Below, piece by piece: positions 8,182 through 15,044 of a stretch of DNA of 38,058 nucleotides. The notes beneath the pieces are model-generated. The model worked only from the letters and a program-made list of their open reading frames with translations, was not told the DNA's origin and did not search any database. Numbering within the stretch: the first letter of the stretch is position 1; every line of letters starts with the position of its first letter. Origin of the DNA: Catenulispora pinistramenti (GTDB lineage Bacteria > Actinomycetota > Actinomycetes > Streptomycetales > Catenulisporaceae). The position numbers and the translations under genes were made by a program. The stretch lies in the NCBI RefSeq assembly GCF_018274385.1, contig NZ_JAAFYZ010000090.1:1-38058 (forward strand), read 5' to 3'.

Positions 8182-8206
8182 CGGTTGTGTCGCGGTTGTG
8201 TCGTAG
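8182..8206. promoter_or_regulatory. 11-bp-period direct repeat operator between hydrolase and regulator genes
   Basis: CGGTTGTGTCG is repeated head-to-tail at 8182-8192 and 8193-8203, exactly one 11-bp period, as expected for OmpR/PhoB-type regulators. On the minus strand the core reads CTACGACACAACCGCGACAC (8206-8187) and matches 16 of 20 positions of a site before the acyltransferase gene. It is 43 nt from the hydrolase start and about 50 nt from the regulator start. Confidence 0.7.
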
Positions 8207-8242
8207 GAACCCGCTCGGCCCGGCGTGGAAGCCCAGGTCGCC

Positions 8243-8255
8243 GATACTGGACGGG
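8243..8255 (+). promoter_or_regulatory. leaderless-type -10 element at the response-regulator start
   Basis: GATACT (8243-8248) is followed by six bases and GTG 8255, with no Shine-Dalgarno in between. This decides the start, since the regulator's first beta strand (ILIIEDD) begins immediately after. Confidence 0.55.
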
Positions 8256-8929
8256 TGGAGGCGATTTTGATCATCGAGGACGATCCGCGACTTCGGCGGG
8301 GCCTGGAGCTGGCGCTGAGCCGGCTCGGCTATGCCGTGGGGGCCGCGGGCACGGGGGAGGAGGGCCTGCTCCGGCTCCAGGAATCCAAGCCGGACCTGGT
8401 CGTGCTCGACGTGATCCTGCCCGGCATCGACGGATTCGAGGTGTGCCGCCGGATCCGGGCCGCCGGCACGACACCGGTGATCATGCTGACGGCGCGCGGG
8501 GACGACTTCGACGTCGTCGCCGGGCTTGAGGCGGGCGCGGACGACTACGTGGTCAAGCCCGCGCGGCCGAGCGTGCTGGACGCGCGCATCCGGGCCGTCC
8601 TGCGGCGGATGCCCGGTGCGGACGGGGACGTGCGCGAGTTCGGTGAACTGCGCATCGACACGTCCGGCCTCACCGTGGCGCTGCGTGGCGGGCAGGTACC
8701 GCTCACGCCCACCGAGATGCGGCTGCTGCTCACGATCTCGCGGGCACCGGGCCGCGTGTTCAGCCGCCAACAGCTGCTTGAGCAGGTCTGGGAGCACGAC
8801 TACCTCGGGGACTCGCGGCTGGTCGACAACTGCGTACAGCGGCTTCGCGCGAAGATCGAGGCTGATGCGGCGAACCCGGTGTACGTGCAGACGGTGCGGG
8901 GGTTCGGCTACCGGTTCGGGCCGGTATGA
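8255..8929 (+). CDS. OmpR/PhoB-family response regulator
   Basis: A 224-aa two-domain regulator. In the receiver the acidic pair is D9-D10, the phospho-acceptor is D52 (VVLDVILPG), T79 lies in IMLTAR and K101 in VVKPARPS. The C-terminal winged helix contains LTPTEMRLL, the RVFSRQQLLEQVW helix and the VRGFGYRF wing. All catalytic residues are intact. GTG 8255 is preferred over an upstream GTG at 8225 because it directly precedes the first beta strand and has a -10 box at leaderless distance. The stop overlaps the kinase ATG (ATGA), so the pair is co-translated. Predicted targets are the 11-bp direct repeats at 8182-8206 and 12302-12321, including its own promoter region. Confidence 0.95.
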   Translation: MEAILIIEDDPRLRRGLELALSRLGYAVGAAGTGEEGLLRLQESKPDLVVLDVILPGIDGFEVCRRIRAAGTTPVIMLTARGDDFDVVAGLEAGADDYVVKPARPSVLDARIRAVLRRMPGADGDVREFGELRIDTSGLTVALRGGQVPLTPTEMRLLLTISRAPGRVFSRQQLLEQVWEHDYLGDSRLVDNCVQRLRAKIEADAANPVYVQTVRGFGYRFGPV

Positions 8930-10401
8930 CCGCCCGGCTGGCGTGGCCGCGTGGGTTGCGAGCACGAAGCGTGTGGCCGCGTGGGTCGCGAGGACGCCGT
9001 GCGTGGCCGCGTGGGCTGCGCGCCCGGCTGCTGGTCGCCTTCGTGCTGGTGACCGTGTTCGGCGCGGCGGCGGCGGCCTGGTCCAGTGCCCGATCGGCGA
9101 GTACCGCGCTGGCCGCCGGCGCCGAGCGACAGTTCGTGGAGACCGTCACGAACCAGATCACCGCGAACGCCGCCGGACTCACCTACCCGCCGGGCCAGTC
9201 CACCCTGGATCAGCTCGCCTCGGCGGTCGGCGCGGACACCACGGTGACCTACCAGAACCTGCGCTCCACGACCGGCCCCGACTCTGACCTGATCACCGAC
9301 GCCATCCGGGCCGCGGTACAGCATGGCGACTCCCTGTTCGTGCAGCGGATCGCCGCTCAGGGGCGGCCATGGTTGATCGTCGGAACACCCGTCGTGATCA
9401 CCTCTACGACGGGGACGCGCACCCCGTCCGGCATCCAGGTCTACGCCGTGCGGGATCTGACCAGTGTCCAGCGCCAGATCCACAGCCTCACCAGGTCTGA
9501 GGCGATCACCACCGGGCTGGCGCTCCCCCTGGCGGTGCTGCTGGCGCTGGTGGCGGCCGGCAGCGTGCTGCGTCCGGTGCGGCGCCTGCGCGATACCGCA
9601 CGCCGCTTGTCGGCGGGCGACCTCGACGCGCGCGCGGTACCGCGGGGCGCGGACGAGCTGGCCGATCTCACCGTCACGCTCAACGAGATGGCCGAGTCGG
9701 TGCAGACCTCGATGGCGGCGATGCGTCGGATGCAGGACGACGCGCGGCGGTTCGCCGCCGACGCCTCGCACGAGTTGCGGACCCCGCTCAGCACGCTCAC
9801 GGCGGTGATGGAGGTGCTCGCGGCCGCGAGCCAGGAGATGGACGGCGACGCGCGGGAGTCGGCGCAGTTGGCGATCGCCGAGACCCATCGGCTGGTACAG
9901 CTCGCGGAGGACCTTATGGAGGTCTCGCGGTTCGACGCCGGGACCGCCCGATTGCGGACAGAGGACGTCGAGGTCGGCGGCGCCGTGCGCGACTGCCTGC
10001 GCACTCGGGCGTGGACCGACCAGGTGGAGCTTTCGGCGCCGGGGGAGATCTGGTCGCGCTGCGACCGGCGCCGACTGGACGTCATCGTCGCCAACCTGGT
10101 CGGCAACGCATTGCGCCATGGCGCGCCGCCGGTGCGAGTGAGCGTGTCCGGTGCGCCCGAGCAGGTGTGGATCGAGGTGACGGACAGCGGCCCGGGCCTG
10201 CCCGAGCAGGTGTTGCCGCACGTATTCGACCGCTTCTATAAGGCGGACGAAGCGCGTAGCCGCGCCCCGGGCAGCGGGTTGGGGCTCGCGATCGCGCTGG
10301 AGAACACGCTTCTGCACGGCGGTGAGCTCACCGCCGGCAACGCGAGCGGTGGCGGTGCGCGCTTCGTGGTGCGCCTGCCGCGCGGTAGGGAGGACACATG
10401 A
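8926..10401 (+). CDS. membrane sensor histidine kinase
   Basis: A 491-aa HAMP-containing kinase. A basic cytoplasmic N-terminus made of three 10-aa repeats (about 6-35) precedes TM1 (about 34-52), an extracytoplasmic sensor (about 55-192) and TM2 (about 194-214). HAMP (about 213-265) leads to the H-box SHELRTPLS with His282, the N-box VANLVGNALRHG, the G1 motif DSGPGLP, the F-box VFDRFYKAD and the G2 motif GSGLGLAIA. It should phosphorylate the regulator encoded just before it (4-nt overlap). The lipoprotein gene behind it also overlaps by 4 nt, giving the order regulator, kinase, GerMN lipoprotein seen in mtrA-mtrB-lpqB. The signal sensed is unknown. Confidence 0.95.
   Translation: MTARLAWPRGLRARSVWPRGSRGRRAWPRGLRARLLVAFVLVTVFGAAAAAWSSARSASTALAAGAERQFVETVTNQITANAAGLTYPPGQSTLDQLASAVGADTTVTYQNLRSTTGPDSDLITDAIRAAVQHGDSLFVQRIAAQGRPWLIVGTPVVITSTTGTRTPSGIQVYAVRDLTSVQRQIHSLTRSEAITTGLALPLAVLLALVAAGSVLRPVRRLRDTARRLSAGDLDARAVPRGADELADLTVTLNEMAESVQTSMAAMRRMQDDARRFAADASHELRTPLSTLTAVMEVLAAASQEMDGDARESAQLAIAETHRLVQLAEDLMEVSRFDAGTARLRTEDVEVGGAVRDCLRTRAWTDQVELSAPGEIWSRCDRRRLDVIVANLVGNALRHGAPPVRVSVSGAPEQVWIEVTDSGPGLPEQVLPHVFDRFYKADEARSRAPGSGLGLAIALENTLLHGGELTAGNASGGGARFVVRLPRGREDT
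8941..9030 (+). repeat. 30-bp tandem repeat in the kinase N-terminus
   Basis: GTGGCCGCGTGGG recurs at 8943, 8973 and 9003, an exact 30-bp period. It encodes AWPRGLRARS, VWPRGSRGRR and AWPRGLRARL just before the first membrane helix. Confidence 0.85.
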
Positions 10402-10901
10402 GGCGGGCGCGGTGGGCGATGGTGGCGGCGCTTGCGGTGGTCCTCGCGCTGGTCGCCGGCTGCGGCGTCACCCCGACCGGGGTGCGCGCGGCAGGCCAGG
10501 CGCCGGGTGGGGTCGCCCCGGGGCCGACTCTGTACTTCGTCGACTCAGACCGGCACCTCCAGCCGCAGGTGCGCCCGACTGAGCAACTGGGCACCATCGC
10601 CGAGGCGCTTTCGCTGCTGCTCGCCGGTCCCCCCGCGGACGCCGATCTGCACAGTGAGATCTGGGGAGTGGGAACCGTCCAGGTCACGGTGACCATGGCT
10701 CCCGGGGTGATCCGACTCATGGCGCCGTTGGCCTCCACGGATGTGACCGCCTTCGGTATCGAGCAGATCGTGTGCACGGCGCTGGGTGTCGACGTGCAAC
10801 GCGGCGGGGCGAGGTCCACCAAGGTCCAGATCGTGTTCACGCAGCCGACCCCCGAGTCGGACACGCTGCGGACCTGCCCGCTGATCAGCCCAGCCGGGTG
10901 A
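10398..10901 (+). CDS. GerMN-domain lipoprotein (LpqB-like, short)
   Basis: A 167-aa lipoprotein. The signal peptide ends in LVAGC (Cys22). The mature part contains one GerMN-like domain: TLYFVDSDRHLQPQVR, then LGTIAEALSLLLAGP, which is the family's characteristic LLAGP segment, followed by a beta-rich half. LpqB of the MtrAB system carries the same domain plus a propeller that is missing here. It overlaps the kinase by 4 nt (ATGA), so it is probably an accessory that tunes the kinase on the outer face of the membrane; that is inference from layout. Its 3' end overlaps the convergent acyltransferase gene by 17 bp. Confidence 0.8.
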   Translation: MRRARWAMVAALAVVLALVAGCGVTPTGVRAAGQAPGGVAPGPTLYFVDSDRHLQPQVRPTEQLGTIAEALSLLLAGPPADADLHSEIWGVGTVQVTVTMAPGVIRLMAPLASTDVTAFGIEQIVCTALGVDVQRGGARSTKVQIVFTQPTPESDTLRTCPLISPAG

Positions 10902-12258
10902 TGTCGATCGCGGGCGTTGCCGGTGCGGGCAGCGCCCACCACAGCACCGCCATCCCAACCATCAGAACGACGAACGCCACCAGCCCACCGCGCCCCCGCG
11001 CCCACCCGGCACGAAACCGGATCGGATCCTCGACCAGGTACTTCGACGCCGCGGCCGACCCGATCGAGACAGCACACACCACCGCGATCCACGTCCACCC
11101 GGCGACATGGAGACGCTGCGGGGACAGGAACACGAAGACGGGCCAGTGCCACAGGTACAGGCTGTAGGAGATCTGCCCGACCCAACGCAGCGGCAACCAG
11201 CCCAGGACCCGCGCGACCACCGACCCCGGCACCTGCACACAAAGCCCGATCAGCAACGCGGCCGCCAACGAGTGCCCGAACAGGCCTCCGACATACAACC
11301 AGTGCGAGCCCGTCCCATCGGCGACGGACCAGGCCACTGCGATACCCACCACCAGCACGCCCGCCACCGCACCGCCACGCCGCCCGACAACGCGGCCCAG
11401 CGCCTCGCGGACCGGCCGGGTCGCCACGAGGGCGCCCAGCAGCAACGAGAAGGCACGCGTGTCGGTGCCGGTGTAGACGCGCGTCGGGTCGTTCGGGTCG
11501 ACGAGGGCGATCATCAGGACCAGTGACAGGAGCGAGATCACCAGTGCACTCGCCGCGACCCAGGACTCCACTCGCCGCTCTATCTGCCGCTCGACAGGCT
11601 GCTCGTCGCTCTGCTCGACCCGCCGCTTGTCCTGCCGCTCGACTCGCTGATCGTTGCTCTGCTCGACCCGCTTGTCCCGCAGCTCGACTTGCCGCTCGCC
11701 CTGCCGCTTTGCCCGCAGCCCCGTCCGCCGCGCCCACCCGGCCATCAGCAGCACGACCACCGGCCACACCACATAGAACTGCTCCTCAACCGCGATGCTC
11801 CACAGGTGTTCGAACACCCGCGGCGCATCGTGGGAATCCCAGTAGCTGGCCGACTCGGCAAGCAGGTGCCAGTTGACCAGGTCGGCCTGCGTCCAAGGCC
11901 CGTCCGAAAGCGTCGAGCGCACCAGATCCGGCGCCCCGAACCCCCAGACCACCACCGTCACCACCACCAGCATCACCGCCAAGGCCGGCACCAACCGCCG
12001 AATCCGCCGCCCCCAGAACCCCACCAGCGAAACAGATCCGCTGCCACCAACCTCCCGCAGCAACAGATCGGTGATGAGATACCCCGACAGCGCGAAGAAC
12101 AGGTCCACCCCCAGAAACCCCCCACCGAGATGCCCGGTGTGAAACAGCAGCACCCCGAGAATCGCCACCCCCCGCAGCCCGTCCAACGCGGGCAGATGCC
12201 GTCTCCCGCGCACCGAGGACGCTGGACTGGCAGGTTTCAGCTGGACTGTCGTCATCAT
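10885..12258 (-). CDS. membrane O-acyltransferase (acyltransferase-3 family)
   Basis: A 457-aa multi-pass acyltransferase of the OafA/YrhL type. It moves acyl groups (usually acetyl) from the cytoplasm to envelope or secreted glycans. The N-terminus LPALDGLRGVAILGVLLFH carries the family Arg and His40, followed by FFALSGYLIT and FWGRRIRRLVP. The C-terminal half has YSLYLWHWPVFVFL. No SGNH domain is fused, although an SGNH lipoprotein with the same operator is encoded 3 kb away. Residues 189-233 form a charged loop of about five 8-aa repeats (RVEQSNDQ, RVERQDKR, RVEQSDEQ, PVERQIER). ATG 12258 and ATG 12255 are adjacent; 12258 puts the operator exactly 43 nt upstream, as for the hydrolase. There is no Shine-Dalgarno. 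Confidence 0.9.
   Translation of the reverse strand: MMTTVQLKPASPASSVRGRRHLPALDGLRGVAILGVLLFHTGHLGGGFLGVDLFFALSGYLITDLLLREVGGSGSVSLVGFWGRRIRRLVPALAVMLVVVTVVVWGFGAPDLVRSTLSDGPWTQADLVNWHLLAESASYWDSHDAPRVFEHLWSIAVEEQFYVVWPVVVLLMAGWARRTGLRAKRQGERQVELRDKRVEQSNDQRVERQDKRRVEQSDEQPVERQIERRVESWVAASALVISLLSLVLMIALVDPNDPTRVYTGTDTRAFSLLLGALVATRPVREALGRVVGRRGGAVAGVLVVGIAVAWSVADGTGSHWLYVGGLFGHSLAAALLIGLCVQVPGSVVARVLGWLPLRWVGQISYSLYLWHWPVFVFLSPQRLHVAGWTWIAVVCAVSIGSAAASKYLVEDPIRFRAGWARGRGGLVAFVVLMVGMAVLWWALPAPATPAIDITRLG
11563..11694 (-). repeat. 24-bp tandem repeats inside the acyltransferase gene
   Basis: About five imperfect 24-bp units encode an Arg/Glu/Gln-rich 8-aa repeat (xVExxxxx) between membrane helices of the acyltransferase. 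The period favours an extended helical arm. Confidence 0.7.
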
Positions 12259-12301
12259 GCCGCCGACTGTCCAGCGCCCCCGTCGGCACCCCGTCCCCGT
12301 C

Positions 12302-12321
12302 ATGTCGCAGCCGTGTCGTAG
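12302..12321. promoter_or_regulatory. operator before the acyltransferase gene, matching the site at 8187
   Basis: On the minus strand the site reads CTACGACACGGCTGCGACAT. It matches the hydrolase-side site at 16 of 20 positions and has the same 11-bp spacing of the CGACA core. It ends 43 nt before ATG 12258, the same distance as at the hydrolase gene. This is strong evidence for one shared regulator, most likely the regulator encoded at 8255. Confidence 0.7.
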
Positions 12322-12411
12322 CGCGTTTCCCGCAGGGGCTTGCCGCAGTCGGCCACAATGCGTGGGCGGCGCTCTTGCCTACATGATCTCGGCCGAGGAC
12401 TCGGTGCCGGC

Positions 12412-13908
12412 TCAGCTTTCCTTCGAGTCCGCCCCCGGAAGGAACCGCAGCGTCAGCAACGCCCCCGCCAACGCGACGCCCGCGCCGATCCAGGCGGCGG
12501 TCTGGGTCCCGTCCAGGAACGAGGCGCGCGCGACCGCGGCGAAGTCGGCTCCGACCGGTCCGCCGACCCGGTCCGCGGCGTCGATCGCTCCGCTGACCGA
12601 CTCGGTCGCGACCTTTCGCAGCTCGGCCGGGAGTGCCTGGGCGGCCGAGGTCAGGCCGGAGGCGAACCCGGCCGCGTAGACGCTTCCCATGACCGCGACG
12701 CCGAGGGTGCCGCCCAGCTCGATCGAGGTCTCGTCGACGGCTGCCGCCGAGCCCGCCTGGTCCGCCGACACCGAACTCATGATGGACTCGCTGGCGGCGA
12801 TGCCCGCCGCGACCAGGCCCAGCGTCAGCACCCCGAGGCCGGTCAAGACCAGCGTCTCGTTGTTCCGCCAGCCGACCGTGGAGAACACGGACATGCCCAG
12901 TGCCGTGACCACCAGGCCGCCGGCGACGACGTCGCGCGTCCCGAAGCGGTGGACGAGCGGTTCGGCGGACACCGCGGCGACGCCGGCGGCGACCGCCATC
13001 GGCGTCAGCCGCAGCGCCGAGCCGACCGGGCTGTGGCCCTGGACCGTCTGCATGTAGAGCGTCAGCAGGAACGCGGTACCCATGAGTGCGAAGTAGGCGA
13101 TCGTCACCGCCATGCTCGCCGCCCAGAACCGCGGATTGTGGAACAGGGTCAGATCGAGCATCGGATACCGCGTCCGGCGTTCCCACCACAGGAACACGAC
13201 GAACCCGACCACGCCGCCGCCGAACGTCCCCAGCGTCGCCGCGCTGGTCCACCCCGCGTGCGGAGCCTGGATCACCGAATAGACCAGCGCCGTCGTCGAC
13301 GCCGCGCCCAGCACCATGCCCAGCGGGTCCAGCGGACGCCGGCCGGCCGCGCGCGATTCCGGCACCACCAGCACGATGGCCGACAGCGCCAGGGCGACGA
13401 GCGGCACGTTCATCCAGAACAACGCCGGCCAGCCCCAGGCCTCCACAAGGACCCCGCCGGCGATCGGCCCGAGCATGACGCCCGCGCTGACCACGCCGGT
13501 CCAGACCGCCATCGCCCTGACCATCTCCTCGGGCGGGAAGACGTTCCGGACGATCGACAGCGTGGACGGCATGATCATCGCCCCGGCCGCACCCGATACC
13601 GCGCGTACCCCGATGAGCTGCCACGGCGCGTGGCACAGCGCGCCGAGTGCCGAAGCGGCGGCGAACAGGAGCAGTCCGGCCACGAGCACCCGTCGGCGGC
13701 CGAAGCGATCGGCGAGCGAGCCCGCCGTGATCATGAGGGCGGCCAGGGCGAGGACGTACGCCTCGGTGATCCACTGGAGCTGGCTGGTCGTCGCCCGCAT
13801 CGCCACGCCGATGCTCGGCAGGCCGATGTTGAGCGCCAGCGTGCCGATGTTGACCGTACACAGCGCGACGCTCAAAGCCATGAGAATGTGCCAGCGCCGC
13901 GGGTGCAT
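12412..13908 (-). CDS. MFS exporter, DHA2 (EmrB/QacA-like) family
   Basis: A 498-aa proton-driven efflux permease with about 14 predicted helices. Family signatures are the first helix followed by LNIGLPSIG, the loop 2-3 motif GSLADRFGRRRVLVAG and motif C in helix 5 (WTGVVSAGVMLGPIAGGVL). The last helix ends near LRFLPGADSKES. DHA2 proteins export drugs, dyes or secondary metabolites; the substrate here is not evident and no TetR/MarR regulator is adjacent. ATG 13908 is chosen because MHPRRWHILMALSVALC begins the first helix there. An esterase gene lies upstream on the same strand across a gap with 19-bp tandem repeats, so co-transcription is possible. Confidence 0.9.
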   Translation of the reverse strand: MHPRRWHILMALSVALCTVNIGTLALNIGLPSIGVAMRATTSQLQWITEAYVLALAALMITAGSLADRFGRRRVLVAGLLLFAAASALGALCHAPWQLIGVRAVSGAAGAMIMPSTLSIVRNVFPPEEMVRAMAVWTGVVSAGVMLGPIAGGVLVEAWGWPALFWMNVPLVALALSAIVLVVPESRAAGRRPLDPLGMVLGAASTTALVYSVIQAPHAGWTSAATLGTFGGGVVGFVVFLWWERRTRYPMLDLTLFHNPRFWAASMAVTIAYFALMGTAFLLTLYMQTVQGHSPVGSALRLTPMAVAAGVAAVSAEPLVHRFGTRDVVAGGLVVTALGMSVFSTVGWRNNETLVLTGLGVLTLGLVAAGIAASESIMSSVSADQAGSAAAVDETSIELGGTLGVAVMGSVYAAGFASGLTSAAQALPAELRKVATESVSGAIDAADRVGGPVGADFAAVARASFLDGTQTAAWIGAGVALAGALLTLRFLPGADSKES

Positions 13909-13951
13909 GTGCCCATTGTCGATCAAGGACGGCGACTGTGCGGGCGCGACT

Positions 13952-14027
13952 CGCCACGACCTGGCGCCGTCACCACGACCTGGACCCGTCACCACGACCT
14001 GGCGCCGTCCCACGACCCGGCAACCGG
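13952..14027. repeat. 19-bp tandem repeat between exporter and esterase genes
   Basis: Three units of about 19 bp built on CACGACCTGGCGCCGT (13952-13970, 13971-13989, 13990-14008) and a degraded fourth lie before the exporter start. They could be an iterated protein-binding site or simple slippage expansion. Confidence 0.7.
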
Positions 14028-14029
14028 CG

Positions 14030-14929
14030 TCACTGAACCGGACGACGCCAGCCCGCGTCCAGAAAAGCCACGATCGCGGGCGTCTGCGCGCCGACGAAAT
14101 CCACGTTGTGGTCGCCCCGTTCCATCCGTAGCTCCACATCGCCCGCGCAGTGACAGGAGCGCAACCGGCCGGCGAAGTCGGCGGCCTGCCCGGCGATCAA
14201 CGGCTCGGACTCGTTCTTCGACTCGATCAGCAGGAACCGGCGGCCCGAGGCGGCCCGAACCATGGCGTCCGGCGTGTTGGCGGCGATCGCCGCGCGATGC
14301 TTGGCGAACATGCCGGACGTGTCGTCGACACGGAAGTAGCCCGACACCGAGACCACCTGACCGAACAGATCAGGATGCCGCAGGCCGAGATTCATCGCCC
14401 CATAGCCCCCTATCGAGAAGCCCCCGATCGCGCGCATCCCCGCCGACCGCGGGGTCGGCCCCTCGACCGCCGGGAGGATCCTCCGGATCAGCGACGACTC
14501 GACGAGCGTCCGCCCGTCAACGGAGTCGGCCCACTCGGTGTCGGAGTGCGCCGTGCTGTTGCCGTCCGGAACCGCGACGATGAACGGCGCCGCACCGCGC
14601 TCGAATGCGGTATCCAGCATGGGAGCCATCCAGCGCATCAACGCCGCGGGATGTCCCGGATAGCCGTGCAGCATGTACAGAACCGGCAACGCCGAAGTCG
14701 CGGTCACACCGGGACGGTAGACATAGACATCACGCGACCGGGGGCCGGCATCGGCCGACGAGACGTGGAGTACTTCCACAGTGCCCTTATCCACCGCGGT
14801 GCGAGCCCGTGGCACTGGAGCCCGCACGGGACGAACATCACCCGAAGCCACTGCGCCCATGGCCAGCGACAAAGCGGTGACGGTTCCGAACGCAGCCAGA
14901 AGCGCGCTGCGGCGCATACCAGGATGCAT
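14030..14929 (-). CDS. secreted esterase, alpha/beta hydrolase (esterase-D/antigen-85-like)
   Basis: A 299-aa exported hydrolase. An N-terminal signal segment (about 8-29) ends near AVASG. The oxyanion-side sequence is YMLHGYPGHP, the nucleophile elbow GGFSIGGYGA carries Ser172, acidic candidates lie in IESKNESEP (235-243), and His274 is in GDHNVDF. The layout fits the putative esterase family that also includes mycolyltransferases and S-formylglutathione hydrolase-like proteins. A carbohydrate-ester substrate would fit the secreted glycosidase encoded on the same strand just upstream, but that is inference. ATG 14929 and ATG 14917 are both possible. It ends 122 bp before the exporter start. 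Confidence 0.85.
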   Translation of the reverse strand: MHPGMRRSALLAAFGTVTALSLAMGAVASGDVRPVRAPVPRARTAVDKGTVEVLHVSSADAGPRSRDVYVYRPGVTATSALPVLYMLHGYPGHPAALMRWMAPMLDTAFERGAAPFIVAVPDGNSTAHSDTEWADSVDGRTLVESSLIRRILPAVEGPTPRSAGMRAIGGFSIGGYGAMNLGLRHPDLFGQVVSVSGYFRVDDTSGMFAKHRAAIAANTPDAMVRAASGRRFLLIESKNESEPLIAGQAADFAGRLRSCHCAGDVELRMERGDHNVDFVGAQTPAIVAFLDAGWRRPVQ

Positions 14930-15044
14930 GGCAGGGCGCCCCTTTCAGCAGGTTCGGGGCCCCTGCCCCATGTGCTCGGCACAAAGCTACCCCGCCATAT
15001 CGGCGGATATGACCGTGATTCACTCGGTCAGCCTCATGCCGTGC

